Assembly: GCA_000934455.1 (NCBI GenBank)
Contig: KN886292.1
Coordinates: forward strand, 1 to 41,674
Source: Apostichopus parvimensis
Lineage: Eukaryota > Echinodermata > Holothuroidea > Aspidochirotida > Stichopodidae
Length of the DNA: 41,674 nucleotides
Reading direction: 5' to 3'
The stretch's first letter is position 1. Each line of letters starts with the position of its first letter. Below the pieces are notes generated by a model. That model worked only from the letters and a program-made list of their open reading frames with translations. It ran no database searches and had not been told where the DNA came from. The position numbers and the translations under genes were made by a program. This document shows, one piece after another, positions 1 to 10,994 of this stretch.

Positions 1-296
1 TCTCTGGCAAAGTACTGATAAACGTCCCAAGACTGTCCGTTATCCAACGACTTCTCCAGCACCATCGACTGCGGACGTCCCGACTGGAAGGTTATAACAA
101 TGTCGCTGTTAAGTTTATATGTATGGTTCAAGGACAAGGTGAGATTAACTTCCAGCGGTATCGGGTAATCATACCAAGAGATGGACTGCCACCAGGTACC
201 GTCGGCCAGCGAAGGTTCTGGGTCGTACACATACTCTGGAGGATGGGCAAGAGTTTCGTTGGAAGTATTACAGATGCTACATCGAAAGTTAAAATC
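1..296 (-). CDS. Netrin-G-like protein, coding exon 2 (partial, laminin N-terminal domain)
   Basis: Read on the minus strand, this segment is open throughout and encodes 98 residues of a laminin N-terminal (domain VI) fold. Recognisable stretches are ETLAHPPEYVYDPEPSLADG, WWQSISWYDYPIPLEVNLTL, DIVITFQSGRPQSMVLEKSL and GQSWDVYQYFAR. The order and spacing match the vertebrate netrin-G family (ELAHPPE, TFWQS, VNITLS, VITFESGRP, EKSLDYGRTW, PYQYYA) better than classical netrins or laminins, going by remembered family features. The exon starts in phase 0 after an acceptor TCTTTCTCAG (AG at 298-297) and runs off the left edge, so the rest of the domain and any EGF repeats are outside. Netrin-G proteins are cell-surface axon-guidance or synaptic adhesion molecules; that role here is inferred from homology only. 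Confidence 0.8.
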
Positions 297-654
297 CTGA
301 GAAAGACAGAAAAGAATAAATTAAAACAAAACTGCCTCAGAAGAGTGTTTGTTCTGGACAACAAAAACTGAGCTTAGTTCTGCATCATATGCTGTCATAG
401 GAGAGGCTTCAGTAAAAGACTCTCTGAAACTAAGATTGAGAACAGTGTTTATAGGGCACTGTGCTGTGTTAGTACAATGTTCATCATTTCACTCTTAAAA
501 GTAACAACTGAACTGATCTTAAGAACAAACTTGAGAATTCTCAAAGACATCATGATACTTCCTTTTTAAATTGTGGTCATATCTTACATTCCTTCCACTT
601 CTTTGTTAGATATTATGATATTATGAGATGTCACCAGTTGAGAGAAAGTGTGAT

Positions 655-1857
655 AAATCTTCATTGTACTTCAAAGTTAAAAGTCAAAAGAAATTCATTA
701 GTTCTTTTTGCTGACGACACGAACATTTTCTTTTCAGACGATAACCCTAAACGGTTAGAAAGGACTGTTTGTTCTGAACTAAAAGCTTAAGCTATCCTTA
801 AATATCAGCAAAACAAACTTCATGGTATTTAACAAACTTAAGCATTACAACGATTATAGTTTCAACATTAACATGAATGGCCACATTCTGAATTCTATTA
901 GTAAGATTAAATTTCTCGGGGTAATTATTGATTGTAATCTCAATTGGCAAGAACATATCCATAGTTTATCTTCACAAATTGCAAGTGGAGTCGGTATTAT
1001 TGGTAGACTTAAATATGTACTGCCAAAGAGCGTTCTTCGCACTTTGTACTTCACTTTGATATATCCGCACTTTACTTATTGCAATACTGTATGGTCGTGT
1101 ACCAGGCAGTCTTACTTGAATCGTCTGTTTCTTCTGCAGAAACGAGCTGTTCGACATATTAGTCATTGTGGCCCCCGTGATCACACTGATATTCTATTTA
1201 AAACATTAAATTTATTGAAACTTCAGGACATAATCAATCTAGGAACTTCTTCAATCACATATCGTTTCATACACAATCTGCTACCAGACGCTCTCTCTAA
1301 CTTTTTCACAATCAATTCCCTCATTCATAACTACAATACACGGAATCCTCAGCTTCTTTTGCATACTGTAAATCGCACCACTTCTTCCCACTCAAGCCTT
1401 CGTTATCGTGCCACTAATCTTTGGAACTCATTACCCAAGGCAATAAGTGACAAGCCTAGCTTAAAATCTTTTAGGTATAACTTAAGTAATTATTATTTAA
1501 ACAAATACTAACTCTTGACAAGTAATTGAAGACTCCAACTTGTTGTATGGACAAACTCAGGTGTTCAGATGCACTGGATTGTTTTTTTTTTTCGGGGGGG
1601 GGGGGGTGTTATTGTTTTGTTATGGTCTTATAGTCCTATTGTTTGAAATTGTGTATTTTGCTTTGTTGTACTTTGATTGGTCTCTTTCTCTATATTTTAG
1701 GGAGCGAAGCACCCCGTCAAGCCCGCAAGGGTTTTTTGTTCCGCTTCCTTCACTTCATGTATTATTCACTACTACTTCATGTTACTTGTTATTTGTAAAC
1801 GTTCAATTGCATGTTGTGAAAAACAAATAAATGAAATGAAATGAAATGAAATGAAAT
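655..1857 (+). mobile_element. 5'-truncated CR1/L2-like non-LTR retrotransposon (dead copy)
   Basis: The segment starts inside the reverse transcriptase: the catalytic FADDT motif is encoded at about 702-716 (LFADDTNIFFSDD). A stop follows at 787-789, where a short deletion appears to have removed the usual WFxxNKL segment and shifted the frame. The second frame, from about 786 to 1511, gives LSLNISKTNFMVF, FLGVIIDCNLNWQEH and LLQKRAVRHIS, ending in NLWNSLP and LKSFRYNL. These are hallmarks of the RT thumb and C-terminus in CR1/L2/Rex-type LINEs. The 3' end is an (AAATG)n-type tail at 1824-1857, as expected for this clade. A G13-like run lies at 1594-1606. The copy lacks the endonuclease and most of the RT, so it cannot move. 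The 5' boundary is approximate and no target-site duplication was found. Confidence 0.85.
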
Positions 1858-3965
1858 ATATATCCTACTGTGTTTATGTGACTTTCTGTACATGTACAAG
1901 TCCTATGTACCAAATCTTCTATAGTAGCTACAGGACTGTATGGTATATATTAAGTAGGTTAGGATCAGTGGATTTGTCTACAATGGTGTATTGTTTCCCA
2001 CTACATTCAGAATTTAAACTGCATGACTGTAAAGTCTAATACAATTTTTCTGATGTTCTCAACAGTGTCCTTGTTAGAACCGTAAGATTCTAAGCTAAGC
2101 ATCACAAACCACAAAGCTAACTACATGGATACATGATTATTATACATGTAGGAATTCATTGTTACTCTAATTTGAACTGCATACATGAATTAGGTGCCCT
2201 GGACAGATGGCAATAAACTAACCACACACGCAGTAAATATATTCTAAGGAGGAAAATGTAAATTCATTCCAAAAAGCCACAGAAATCTTCTACCTTGCAG
2301 CATAAATTTGCAATGCTAATACAATCTTGTCCTCTGAACTTAATTTCCAAGAAAAACATATAACAATCACCAATATTCATTCTATTAAATTTAGAGTTAT
2401 CTCTTCTAATTTAGATTTGCTATCAATTCTCTTATAATCAGGTACATATCAATACTGGTTGCTATAGTAACTGACACATCTGATCAAACAACTGTGCCAA
2501 GACAACTTGCTAATTATTCCCATGCTGTTTTTAATTAGACCGATCCCTGTGTATGCTGTAATGAGAAAGCCACACCTGTGGTGGTATTGATATAGAGGGA
2601 AGGACAATATGAGTCATTATTAAAGTACTAAAAAGGTTTCAAAGAGTCCAGTAACACTACAGTATGCAGAAGATGAGAAGTTACGCAATATGTATGCAAA
2701 CTCCATGCATAGATGTGCAGTTCTTTGAAAAATCATTACACTGACAAATTTACATGAATTTTTCAGACTGCTGTGGTTTTTCATTGACTTGTGAATATCA
2801 ATGCAAACATTTCTACCAACAGCTTTTGTGTAAAAGTAGGGATTGCCCATAGCGTGCTAAATTTTCCACTTTGAACAAAATTATGTTTGCACCTTATCTT
2901 TGTTTGCCACAAAAGTTTCAGAAGCAAGAACCCGAGGATCCTCCATGGATCCACTGCTGTCCATGACAATGGGTTGTACTTAGGGTTCAGGATAAATTAC
3001 ATTTTCATCACAGCTACTCACAGAAAAGTATGACTATATTGATAGCTAGCTGCATGGCACATTTTGTGTCAAACATGTAATGAAAAATCTCCACTTCATG
3101 TTTGGTTCCATCAAGCTCATTGTTGTCACTATTTGCTTGCTTTCACTTGTGACACTTGATATTACAGCCAACCTTGAAAAGAAAGACTTAAGAATGTTCC
3201 ACTGTACGACAACGATTCTTTTTCATAAAGTTAAGAAGTACATGAATAAATTTATCATGTGTGTCTGTGCAATACATGTGTACTCACATATAAATATACA
3301 CAAAACAATGAAACTAATTTACTATAGCAACTGTACTTGGTTAGGGTTGCACAAAATGTGATATTGCAAATCCTGGCCAATTCCGGATTTGCTAGATTCA
3401 GCCAAAATATCTGCATGGAGTTGCCGAAGGATTTAACTGGATTTTTGAAATTCACATAATCCAACAGTTTCTTTAGGGTTAGAGTGGAGGCATGTTGTAC
3501 TATACACAGAAAGAGTTAATGAAAGTTCTGTTATTTCCTCATTTTGTAAGACAAGTGCAATACACTTTCTTCCAAAAGTATAGTCATTTCATTATTAAAA
3601 GATATCTACAGTATGCATGGTAATGTCATGTGTGTTTTAATGTTGTGGCTTTTTCCAAACAACAACTAACGCTCCATAGATTGCAGGAACTTTATACTTG
3701 GTAAATAGATGACCCTTAGTGAATTTGTGGCTCTTTTTATTGCTAGAGGCCAAAGATCATTTGAGATCACCAATGACCATAATATGAAAACTAGCTGACA
3801 CTTAATAACAAACCTTTTGGTGTATAGTTTGGTGGTTGGTGACCATTAATGAATACTCACCGTCCTCTAGTGTTGATAGAGGTCAAAAGTCTTCTGAAGC
3901 AAATGCTGCATGAAGAATTCTTAGCTGCTAATGTGTTCAATTGAAAAAATTTGAAGCGTGCTTAC

Positions 3966-4156
3966 TTAAAGGAATAACAAAGGCAGGGATCAAAGACAAC
4001 TAATATTATTCAGTAACCTCAAAACTCTCTTATTCTCGATTTTTAAGTTAACCAGTTCCTGTATTCAGTCAAACAGGAAGTGATTGACTTAAAAATCAAG
4101 TATTAGAGAGTATTGAGGTTATCGAATGAGAAAAATTGTCTTTATTCCTTGAACAA
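3966..4156. mobile_element. Foldback (palindromic) MITE-like element
   Basis: The two halves are imperfect reverse complements over about 90 bases each: AAAGGAATAA ... CAGTAACCTCAAAACTCTCT ... GATTTTTAAGTTAA on the left, and its inverted counterpart (TGACTTAAAAATC ... AGAGAGTATTGAGGTTATCG ... TTATTCCTTG) on the right, with a short loop near 4060-4075. This is the structure of a small foldback DNA transposon. No transposase is present, and the target-site duplication is not clear. Confidence 0.6.
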
Positions 4157-4631
4157 GTTGTGTCTGCATCTTGTTGTACATATCTACACTTGGTTCAAAC
4201 AGTAGATGTCTCTCAACGAGCACTGTAATTGGCTACTAAATAGTTTTTTAGCAGTCAAAGGTCACTTGAGGTGTTGCTAAAGAAACCAAAACATTGTTAA
4301 GATTTGCTTGAAAGATGATGAATTTTGTCCAAAACTTTTTCCATCTCTCAAAGATGTAAGCTACAGGTGTTTAAACAGTATATGGCATGAAATGATCTCT
4401 TATCTTGAGAAAACACTTTTAAAGCCAAATTTCAAAACTGTAAATCGGTTTGAGAAACCATTTAATGTTTGATTTAATTTTAAATGGTTTCAACTTGGCT
4501 TGTGTTCTCTCTTGATTCTGGAAGAGTTTATTTTTTAGTAGCAAAATCTTCACAAATTTAGACCGAAGTTGTTACTGCACACAGAAATGCAATTTCGATT
4601 CAGAAGTCAGAAGTTAATTATTCACATTAAA

Positions 4632-4990
4632 GTACCTCAGATGATAAAGCTACCAGAAAAAAGATTATCTACTGGTTAGTATTTAACTAATTTACTGTAC
4701 CTGTTTAAAACAACTAATTACTTTTGAGGTGGATCATGTATTAATTAATAAACAAGTTTATCTAGAGAGTATTTGCCAATACATGTGCAATATATTGATC
4801 GATCCAATATATTTAGGTACCAGATGATAAAGCGACCAGAAAGGAGATTATCTCCTGGTTAGTATTATACCAATTTACCTGTTTAAAACAACTAATACTT
4901 TTGAGGTATCATGTATTAATTAATAAACAAGTTATCTAGAGAGTATATTTACCAATGTGCAATATATGGATCGATCCAATATATCTTCAA
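4632..4990. repeat. Two-copy tandem duplication (about 175-185 bp) overlapping the netrin-like exon 1 end
   Basis: Copy 1 (4632-4816) and copy 2 (4817-4990) share CAGATGATAAAG, GATTATCT, CTGTTTAAAACAACTAAT, TTTTGAGGT, CATGTATTAATTAATAAACA and TGATCGATCCAATATAT-like stretches in the same order. Copy 2 contains the last 30 or so bases of the minus-strand exon and its GT donor. In copy 1 the donor position reads TTGGCAAAT, so GT has become GC. Confidence 0.85.
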
Positions 4991-5201
4991 GGCCACATGT
5001 CGATGACTCTGGTTCCACTTGAGGATTTACTTGAAGGAGAAAGAGATGTTCTGCAGTCCCCATGCACGCCAGGTACTCCTTGGTACCATTAGCATAAGTT
5101 CTCTCACATTCCTGTTCTATCAGGAAGTCCTGACTGTACAAAAGGCTCGGAAATACTATGACAATTATAATGGCAAGCAGGGCAAATTTCATCTTTGGCA
5201 T
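4953..5201 (-). CDS. Netrin-G-like protein, coding exon 1 (signal peptide and N-terminus)
   Basis: This minus-strand exon encodes 83 residues: MPKMKF followed by a hydrophobic core (ALLAIIIVIVFPSLLY), typical of a signal peptide, then a Cys-containing segment with NGTKEYLACMG and VEPESSTCG. Vertebrate netrin-G N-termini have a similar arrangement (YMACQ ... PPDITCG). It ends in phase 0 at a donor TTG|GTAAAT (GT at 4952-4951), which joins in frame to the phase-0 exon at 296. The frame stays open upstream to an ATG at 5285; I chose the ATG at 5201 (another lies at 5192) because the hydrophobic signal follows it directly. The Cys spacing after TCG is slightly longer than in vertebrates because the exon end lies in a locally duplicated sequence. 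Upstream 5' UTR exons were not identified. Confidence 0.7.
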
Positions 5202-6117
5202 GGCAACGCTGGGGATTCCCCCTACTCTAGCACCTCCTGGCCAGTACCTCATATTATGAATTTCCAGGACAGTTGGTTTCTTCAATTTACTTCAATATAT
5301 TATGATATTGTGGTTCTGTTGAAAAACAAAAAGAAAGACAACTAACTTTTACAACTATTGTAATGATTTGTTCAATATTACATTCAGTGATATACAATTC
5401 TATCCCTAACTGATTTCCCTCTGAAAGTCTCTAGCCAAAACAGAATCAACATCTTTGAACTCCATGATGAAAATATCAGATCTCATTTTCTGACAGTAAT
5501 GGATCAACATTGATAGTACATTAGACCTGGCACAGCCGGACAGCCCTCATCAATCACAGACACTTATATAAGTTAATCACATATTTATATCTTGATGATT
5601 AGCAAAATGTTTTATTTAATATCCCCTAAAAGCATCAGTGTTAAATTTTCTGATCAACTGTTGTTCACTAAACTTAATTAACAATAACTATCAGAAATGT
5701 TGGTTCCATGAGAGCAGGTTTTCAATTTCTTGACTTCATAATATTGTTAATGCTTGCTGAGGAATAACCTATGGAGGCAAACGCATCTATAAGGAAAATG
5801 TAGTACATACTTACAAAGCAAGACAATCCAAAACAAAGGTATCTGCTAAACTAACAGTCAGCTGATAATCACACACAAACAGCAGTCAAAATATTATCAA
5901 ACAAGCAACGAATAAAAATGAAAACAGGTGCGAGTAGAATACTTCATTCTTTCAGATACAGTACAACCCATTTCATACAAACAGAGAGGAGCTAGTTAAA
6001 ATCAATAGCACTGTGCCACATGAGACTGAAATTAACATACAACTGAAAATTAATTTGCATACATGTTTAAATACAACTGAAATTAATGACACTTAATAAA
6101 GATAAGCAGGATGAATT
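5202..6117. other. Upstream of netrin-like gene: no feature recognised
   Basis: Presumed 5' UTR or promoter side of the minus-strand netrin-like gene. The reading frame of exon 1 remains open to 5285 but shows no conserved protein. Nothing else is recognisable. Confidence 0.4.
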
Positions 6118-6290
6118 TTAACGGTAGTCACACCATCCCAGATGACATATTTTCTGGTTGTCTGACAGAGGACTTGTGGTTTCAGGCATATAACATCTCC
6201 ATGTCAATTGCTCTGCGAACAGGCTGCACCCACCAAAATAGGCATAGAAACTCCCCAACTGAAGCACATCCAGGTTAAAGCTAGTGCTAA
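6118..6290 (-). other. Possible terminal coding exon of an unidentified gene
   Basis: On the minus strand, a good acceptor (TTTGTTTTTGGGCAG) precedes 56 open codons and a TAA at 6120-6118. The predicted C-terminus is rich in Cys, Trp and Tyr, for example GSFYAYFGGCSLFAEQLTW and KICHLGWCDYR. Base composition is less AT-rich than the flanks. I do not recognise the family. It could equally be a 5' untranslated exon of the netrin-like gene or a chance open frame. A short frame with a plausible start (MSKLGQVGRLTLAAL, ATG at 7904 on the same strand) lies upstream, but no chain of exons linking the two could be established. Confidence 0.25.
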
Positions 6291-9200
6291 CTGCCCAAAA
6301 ACAAACAAGAATTTATGAAGTTGAAAATCAGACCAGATTTGTCATGATTTTTTGTGATACAAGTCAACAACATGCTGTGGAAACTGATAGAAACAACAGA
6401 AACGTGACCAGTGTTTTTTTAAGAAATCATTACAGCTGCTAACAATATTATTTCCATGGTAAATTAGTTCTGCACATGTTCCCTTGTACGATTTGGCTAA
6501 TTGGCTGTTACACAGCAAAAGTAACTTTAGAGTGATCAAATGATTTGCTAAGGGTTTATTGTACAAATGAGCAGAGATGATAAAATATTTTTAAGTCAGC
6601 AAGGATTGTCAGCCCATCAAATGATACAAAAATATCACACTTAATTCAGAGACAAAAGGTATCCAAACGTTCCCCAAAGATAGTGTATTTATACGCCACA
6701 TTTGATCCTTCTGCAAAGGCAAAACTCTCATGAAAATAAGTAAGGAAATGTGAATTAATACTCCAGGTCGTCCAAGAATCTAAAAAGGTATTTTGTTTGT
6801 TTGCCCAGTCTGCCAAGCGGATTCAATAACTTTCGTTGCCATTTTGCAAGGACAAGTTTCCTGAATTTTTAAGATTAATAATCTCAAAAATTGAAACCAA
6901 ATCATAATCTAACTTCTTGCACACGTGCACTTTAACGTGAACCAGAGCCTAAATTACGGAAGGCTCTAGCATAATCCTACGTGTGAAGAACAAGACCTGA
7001 ACTCCCTAGCACGAAAAAAAATTGGTTGACTGTAAAGGGCAATTTTTGTACTCCGGCAATTCTGTATTTTTTTTTAGCCAGCTAGTAACCTACATGGGCA
7101 AGAAAAAATTACATATAAGCCTAAGCTATGTTCGCCGAAAGTCCAGCCTTAGGTAGGAACAAAAAATGGCAGTGTAACAACACAATATAGATAATGGGAG
7201 CAGTCTAGTCTAGTCAAACACAGTCTAGTCTAACCTGTGTTTGTTCGCTCAACTTGTATCGCAAATAAGCTTGTACTAAATTCTCACCGAATACTGTCAC
7301 TCTCTAACCATGTGGCAGCCTAACAACACACTAAGTCAATAGGAAAATCAAGCCTAACCTTTTGTTTACTCGCTGAAATTGTGTCGCAGTTAGCTGGCAC
7401 TAAAATTATCCACGGTTTAGAGGGATGTACTACTGTTATGCAGAGATCGACATTAAGGTCGATCATCTTTGTAGTTAGCATAAATGTGTGGAATAGCTTA
7501 ATTATTGTTTTGCTTGACTTTTGGTATGTCAATATGGGTTTTTCCGAAGTTCTTGGGGCACATATTTTTAATGCAATGGCTTATTCACTTTTTCAATCAT
7601 ACAAGTACCATTCGTTGAACAAGGCTAATAATGTACAGACCCAGGTAAAGGCTATACTTATGTACTGTTTTTGTCAAACTTTCGAGTAGCCGATTGTCAC
7701 GATCGTTGATAAATGACCAAGAAATTTTATTTGTGAGGTTTGATAACTTGGAAGATTTGCAAGAATAATATAAAGTATTGAATCTCTGACATTTGGTAGT
7801 GGCGGATTTTGGTGTACAAAAAGACAATTTGCAACATAAACTACATCTCTATTAACTGTCAAAGCCGCCAAAGTTAATCTGCCTACTTGACCAAGTTTGC
7901 TCATTTTTTGTAAACAATAAGCAGCTTTGTGTTGTCATGACGCTGTGCTCATTATTCTGGCTGGCTATCAGCTGGTGTGCATTCAGCAATGGGACCCAAT
8001 ATGCAAATGCATATTGAGCATGGGGTGCAAGATTTCAGCCGGCCTGGACATGGCGGTTATGTTTGTGAGGTGTCCCTAAGGGAGTAAGCTGCTACCACTA
8101 AACTGGTATATTTGTTTTATTATCACACTATTATGTGCTTGGCATGACTTGTAGGTTTTACCAAGCTGTTTCAAGAAAGTTAAACTTGAGTATCTTTGGG
8201 GTTGTGTGGGAATACTGGTCATACAACTAAGAAACTCTAAGAAAAGTATCATTACTCAACATGTATTAAAGTAACAAGAAGCGAGGGTGTCTTGTTAAAG
8301 GGTGTGAAGACTCGCGCAAAAAGAAACATCTAATGCCGGTAATTTGACCTAGTTTCGATTGAGGTGTAACAGAAGTGTTAAACACCAACATCAATCCCAG
8401 AAAATACACACACAGATTGCTACTATCGGTAATAAGACACTAGTGTACAGTCAGTACATACAGCTGCGGTCAATACCCACAGCACAGTATACAAACGATA
8501 CAGCGATGGACATCTCAGGTCCAGCTAAAGATAACAATTAAGGTATCACGTTTCATTACTGTCTGCATTTTGTAGTGACACAAACAAAACGTCAGTTGCA
8601 AGCAACAGAAAGTTAACTTTTTCAGATGGCCGCACACGGTTTGGAGTGAGTCTTCAATGCCTTTAAGGGGTGTTTGTTGAACCTTTGTATGGGGGTTCAA
8701 TAATGGTGATTTCCAACCCCACTTTCAGCTCATGAAAGTTAGGTCGTATTTTAAGGTGGTCGAACGTTGTAGATATTTCTTGTAATGTTTTCATAGTGCA
8801 AGCAAATAGCGAGAGAAAGTTAGTGTTAATCCATGATAATATCATCCTTCATTTGCACATACATTGTATCTACGGTTCAGTTGTGTATCGCAAAGATATG
8901 TTTTGTTAAGCGGTCTATATGAGACGATTGAGGTTTTAAGTTTTGTTACGCTATTCTTAGTATCGTATAGACTGTGTTTTAGCAAACAAGTCCTAACATA
9001 ATCGTGCTTCCATTAGTTAACGTAAGTGCATACTTGCGTAAGTGCTTAACCGTGTAGGCTAAGTGTGTAGGCGATTTCTTCTTCTTCTTAATACGTTGCA
9101 GAGACCCATAGGGCATAAGCGCAACGGGGATTTAATTTTGTTTAATTGATATACATGTATGTGATCTCTGTAAAAGTCAGTCATTGCCATAATCTGTGAT

Positions 9201-10683
9201 TATTTTCATCTGTACCAAGCAGGAATCAGTGACTGAGGCCATTAATAAACTAGAGATACCATTACTTATCCTCTTCTTCAATTTTTTTCTCAATATGTGT
9301 TGAAGAATATTATTAATTTCAAACTGAATAGATCTTTAGAGGAACTGTTATTAGAATATAGGATTAATTATAGGAGTTATAGGGTTAAGTAGTTTAGCGT
9401 TATTGGGCCTTTGGCTTATGAAGCCTGTTATATATGCTAGGTAGCCTATCAAGTATCATGATGACTAGGCTAGGTATCCCAACCCTAGCTTATGTAATAC
9501 TATTACCACTTCTACTAAGTACTACTACTAGGCAGTGTTAGTAATAATACTAGGCTACTTTACTAAATTATGGGGTCTCTGCCAAGTACCAGTTACAACT
9601 AATGCTTATCAATCATATCGTATTCATACTTCTCCCACGGGCGAACTTGCCATATTTTGAACTTTCATGAAAACTGAAACACATGCGTTACTGAGGTACC
9701 CTCTTTGAACTATCCGTGTATTCGGTGGTGAAAAACTAAAATCACTGTGCCCATAGTCTCGCCGATCTGCTACAGTTCACCAACTAGCATTTCATGGCGT
9801 CCTTTGCTACGCAACGAGACGCTTACTAAGTTACTGTACCTGCATATTCCGTTCGGACTTTGACCTGTCAGTGTCAGGCTACCTTCAAAACTTTGATGAG
9901 ATATTTGTTACAAATTCAGCTATTTAGCCTCATTTCACTTTGTCCAACAGGAAATCGGTTTGCAATGTGGAAACCCAATACTAGTAATGATGGAATATAT
10001 TTTTCCAATTGTGAAGAACCTGGTAAAGAATCGGATTTTTATAATGCACGAAACGTAACGATGTTCTCGTTGTTGTATTCAGTACAGTGCAGTGTACAGT
10101 GACGAGCTGTAAAAAAATTCAAACTCAATTATGCTACGGTAGCTTTAGAGTGCCACTATGATTTGAATATATCTAACACTCATATGCTAACATGTTGACA
10201 GTTTGCACAAGACTGTATATGTAATTACTCGTCATTTGAACATTTTCATAAAGTTATCAAATTGTACATTTGGAGTAAAAGTCAACATTTTCACATGTTG
10301 AACCAGACAGCAAAACTGCAGTGTGGTTTCGATGATGCAACATGAATAATCTTATATGAATGTGGCACACTATACATACTATGTTTTACCAAAATGTCAG
10401 ATAATCGTGTATTGTGGATTTGTTTTCTGCAGATCAACTCTAAAGGGGTCTTCTGTCATTAACTTATAAATTTTAATATCGCGAAACTCGAAATAAAGCG
10501 GTTAGCCTTCAACTTGTTCAAGTAATGTTTATATTTATACTGGAAATAAAATAAATAAATAGACTAAATGTTATAGTAATGTAATGCTCCTATATATAAA
10601 CTTCAGATGGTAATGTCCCATGTTATATTTAGTAGTCTACATGGATCGCTATAGTACTATACTCTACGGTGTATGGGTTGACT
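6291..10683. other. Intergenic: no gene recognised
   Basis: AT-rich sequence without a recognisable protein, RNA gene or complete transposon on either strand. Short open frames here do not show conserved motifs. A short direct repeat of AGTCTAGTCTA is present at about 7202-7232. Confidence 0.4.
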
Positions 10684-10994
10684 GCGCATAACCAAACCGT
10701 TGTGATATCGATTTTTAATAAACTTTTTTAATTTTAATTGATTGAAAAATTAATACATGAACACAACTTTACGAATGCCTTTAAAACCCAAAACGTACTT
10801 CGTAAGCTTAACCCGTTCCCTGTAATAAATTGTTATTTTAGATCTTAAATGATATTTTCGCTTTATGTTTATACATGCTCCGTGAAGTATGTGAACAATC
10901 ATCGCACATGAAAACTTCTCGTAGATGATGCACGTGCAGATAGAGAACCAGTTTACAAAGTTAATTCGCATTGAGATTAGTCATTGATAAAAAT
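10684..10994. repeat. Dispersed repeat, copy 1 (about 310 bp)
   Basis: Shares an ordered series of blocks with 19587-19890: GCGCATAACCAAACCG, ATACATGAACACA, GAATGCCTTTAA, CACATGAAAACTTC, GATGCACGTGCAGATAG and GCATTGAGATTAGTCATTGAT. Both copies are in the same orientation, with scattered substitutions and small indels. It has no open frame and no obvious inverted termini, so the class is unknown. Confidence 0.75.

Larger units (their letters stand above)
297..4952 (-). other. Intron 1 of the netrin-G-like gene
   Basis: GT-AG intron on the minus strand (donor at 4952-4951, acceptor at 298-297), phase 0. It contains a truncated LINE on the opposite strand, a foldback MITE and a tandem duplication next to the donor, each listed separately. 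I see nothing recognisable in the stretches 297-650, 1860-3960 and 4160-4630 apart from degenerate copies of an AGGTCA-containing repeat around 3740-3900. Confidence 0.65.

Noticed and set aside
7381..7689. Open frame of 102 codons on the plus strand
   Set aside because: No motif, no Kozak-like context and composition like the AT-rich surroundings.
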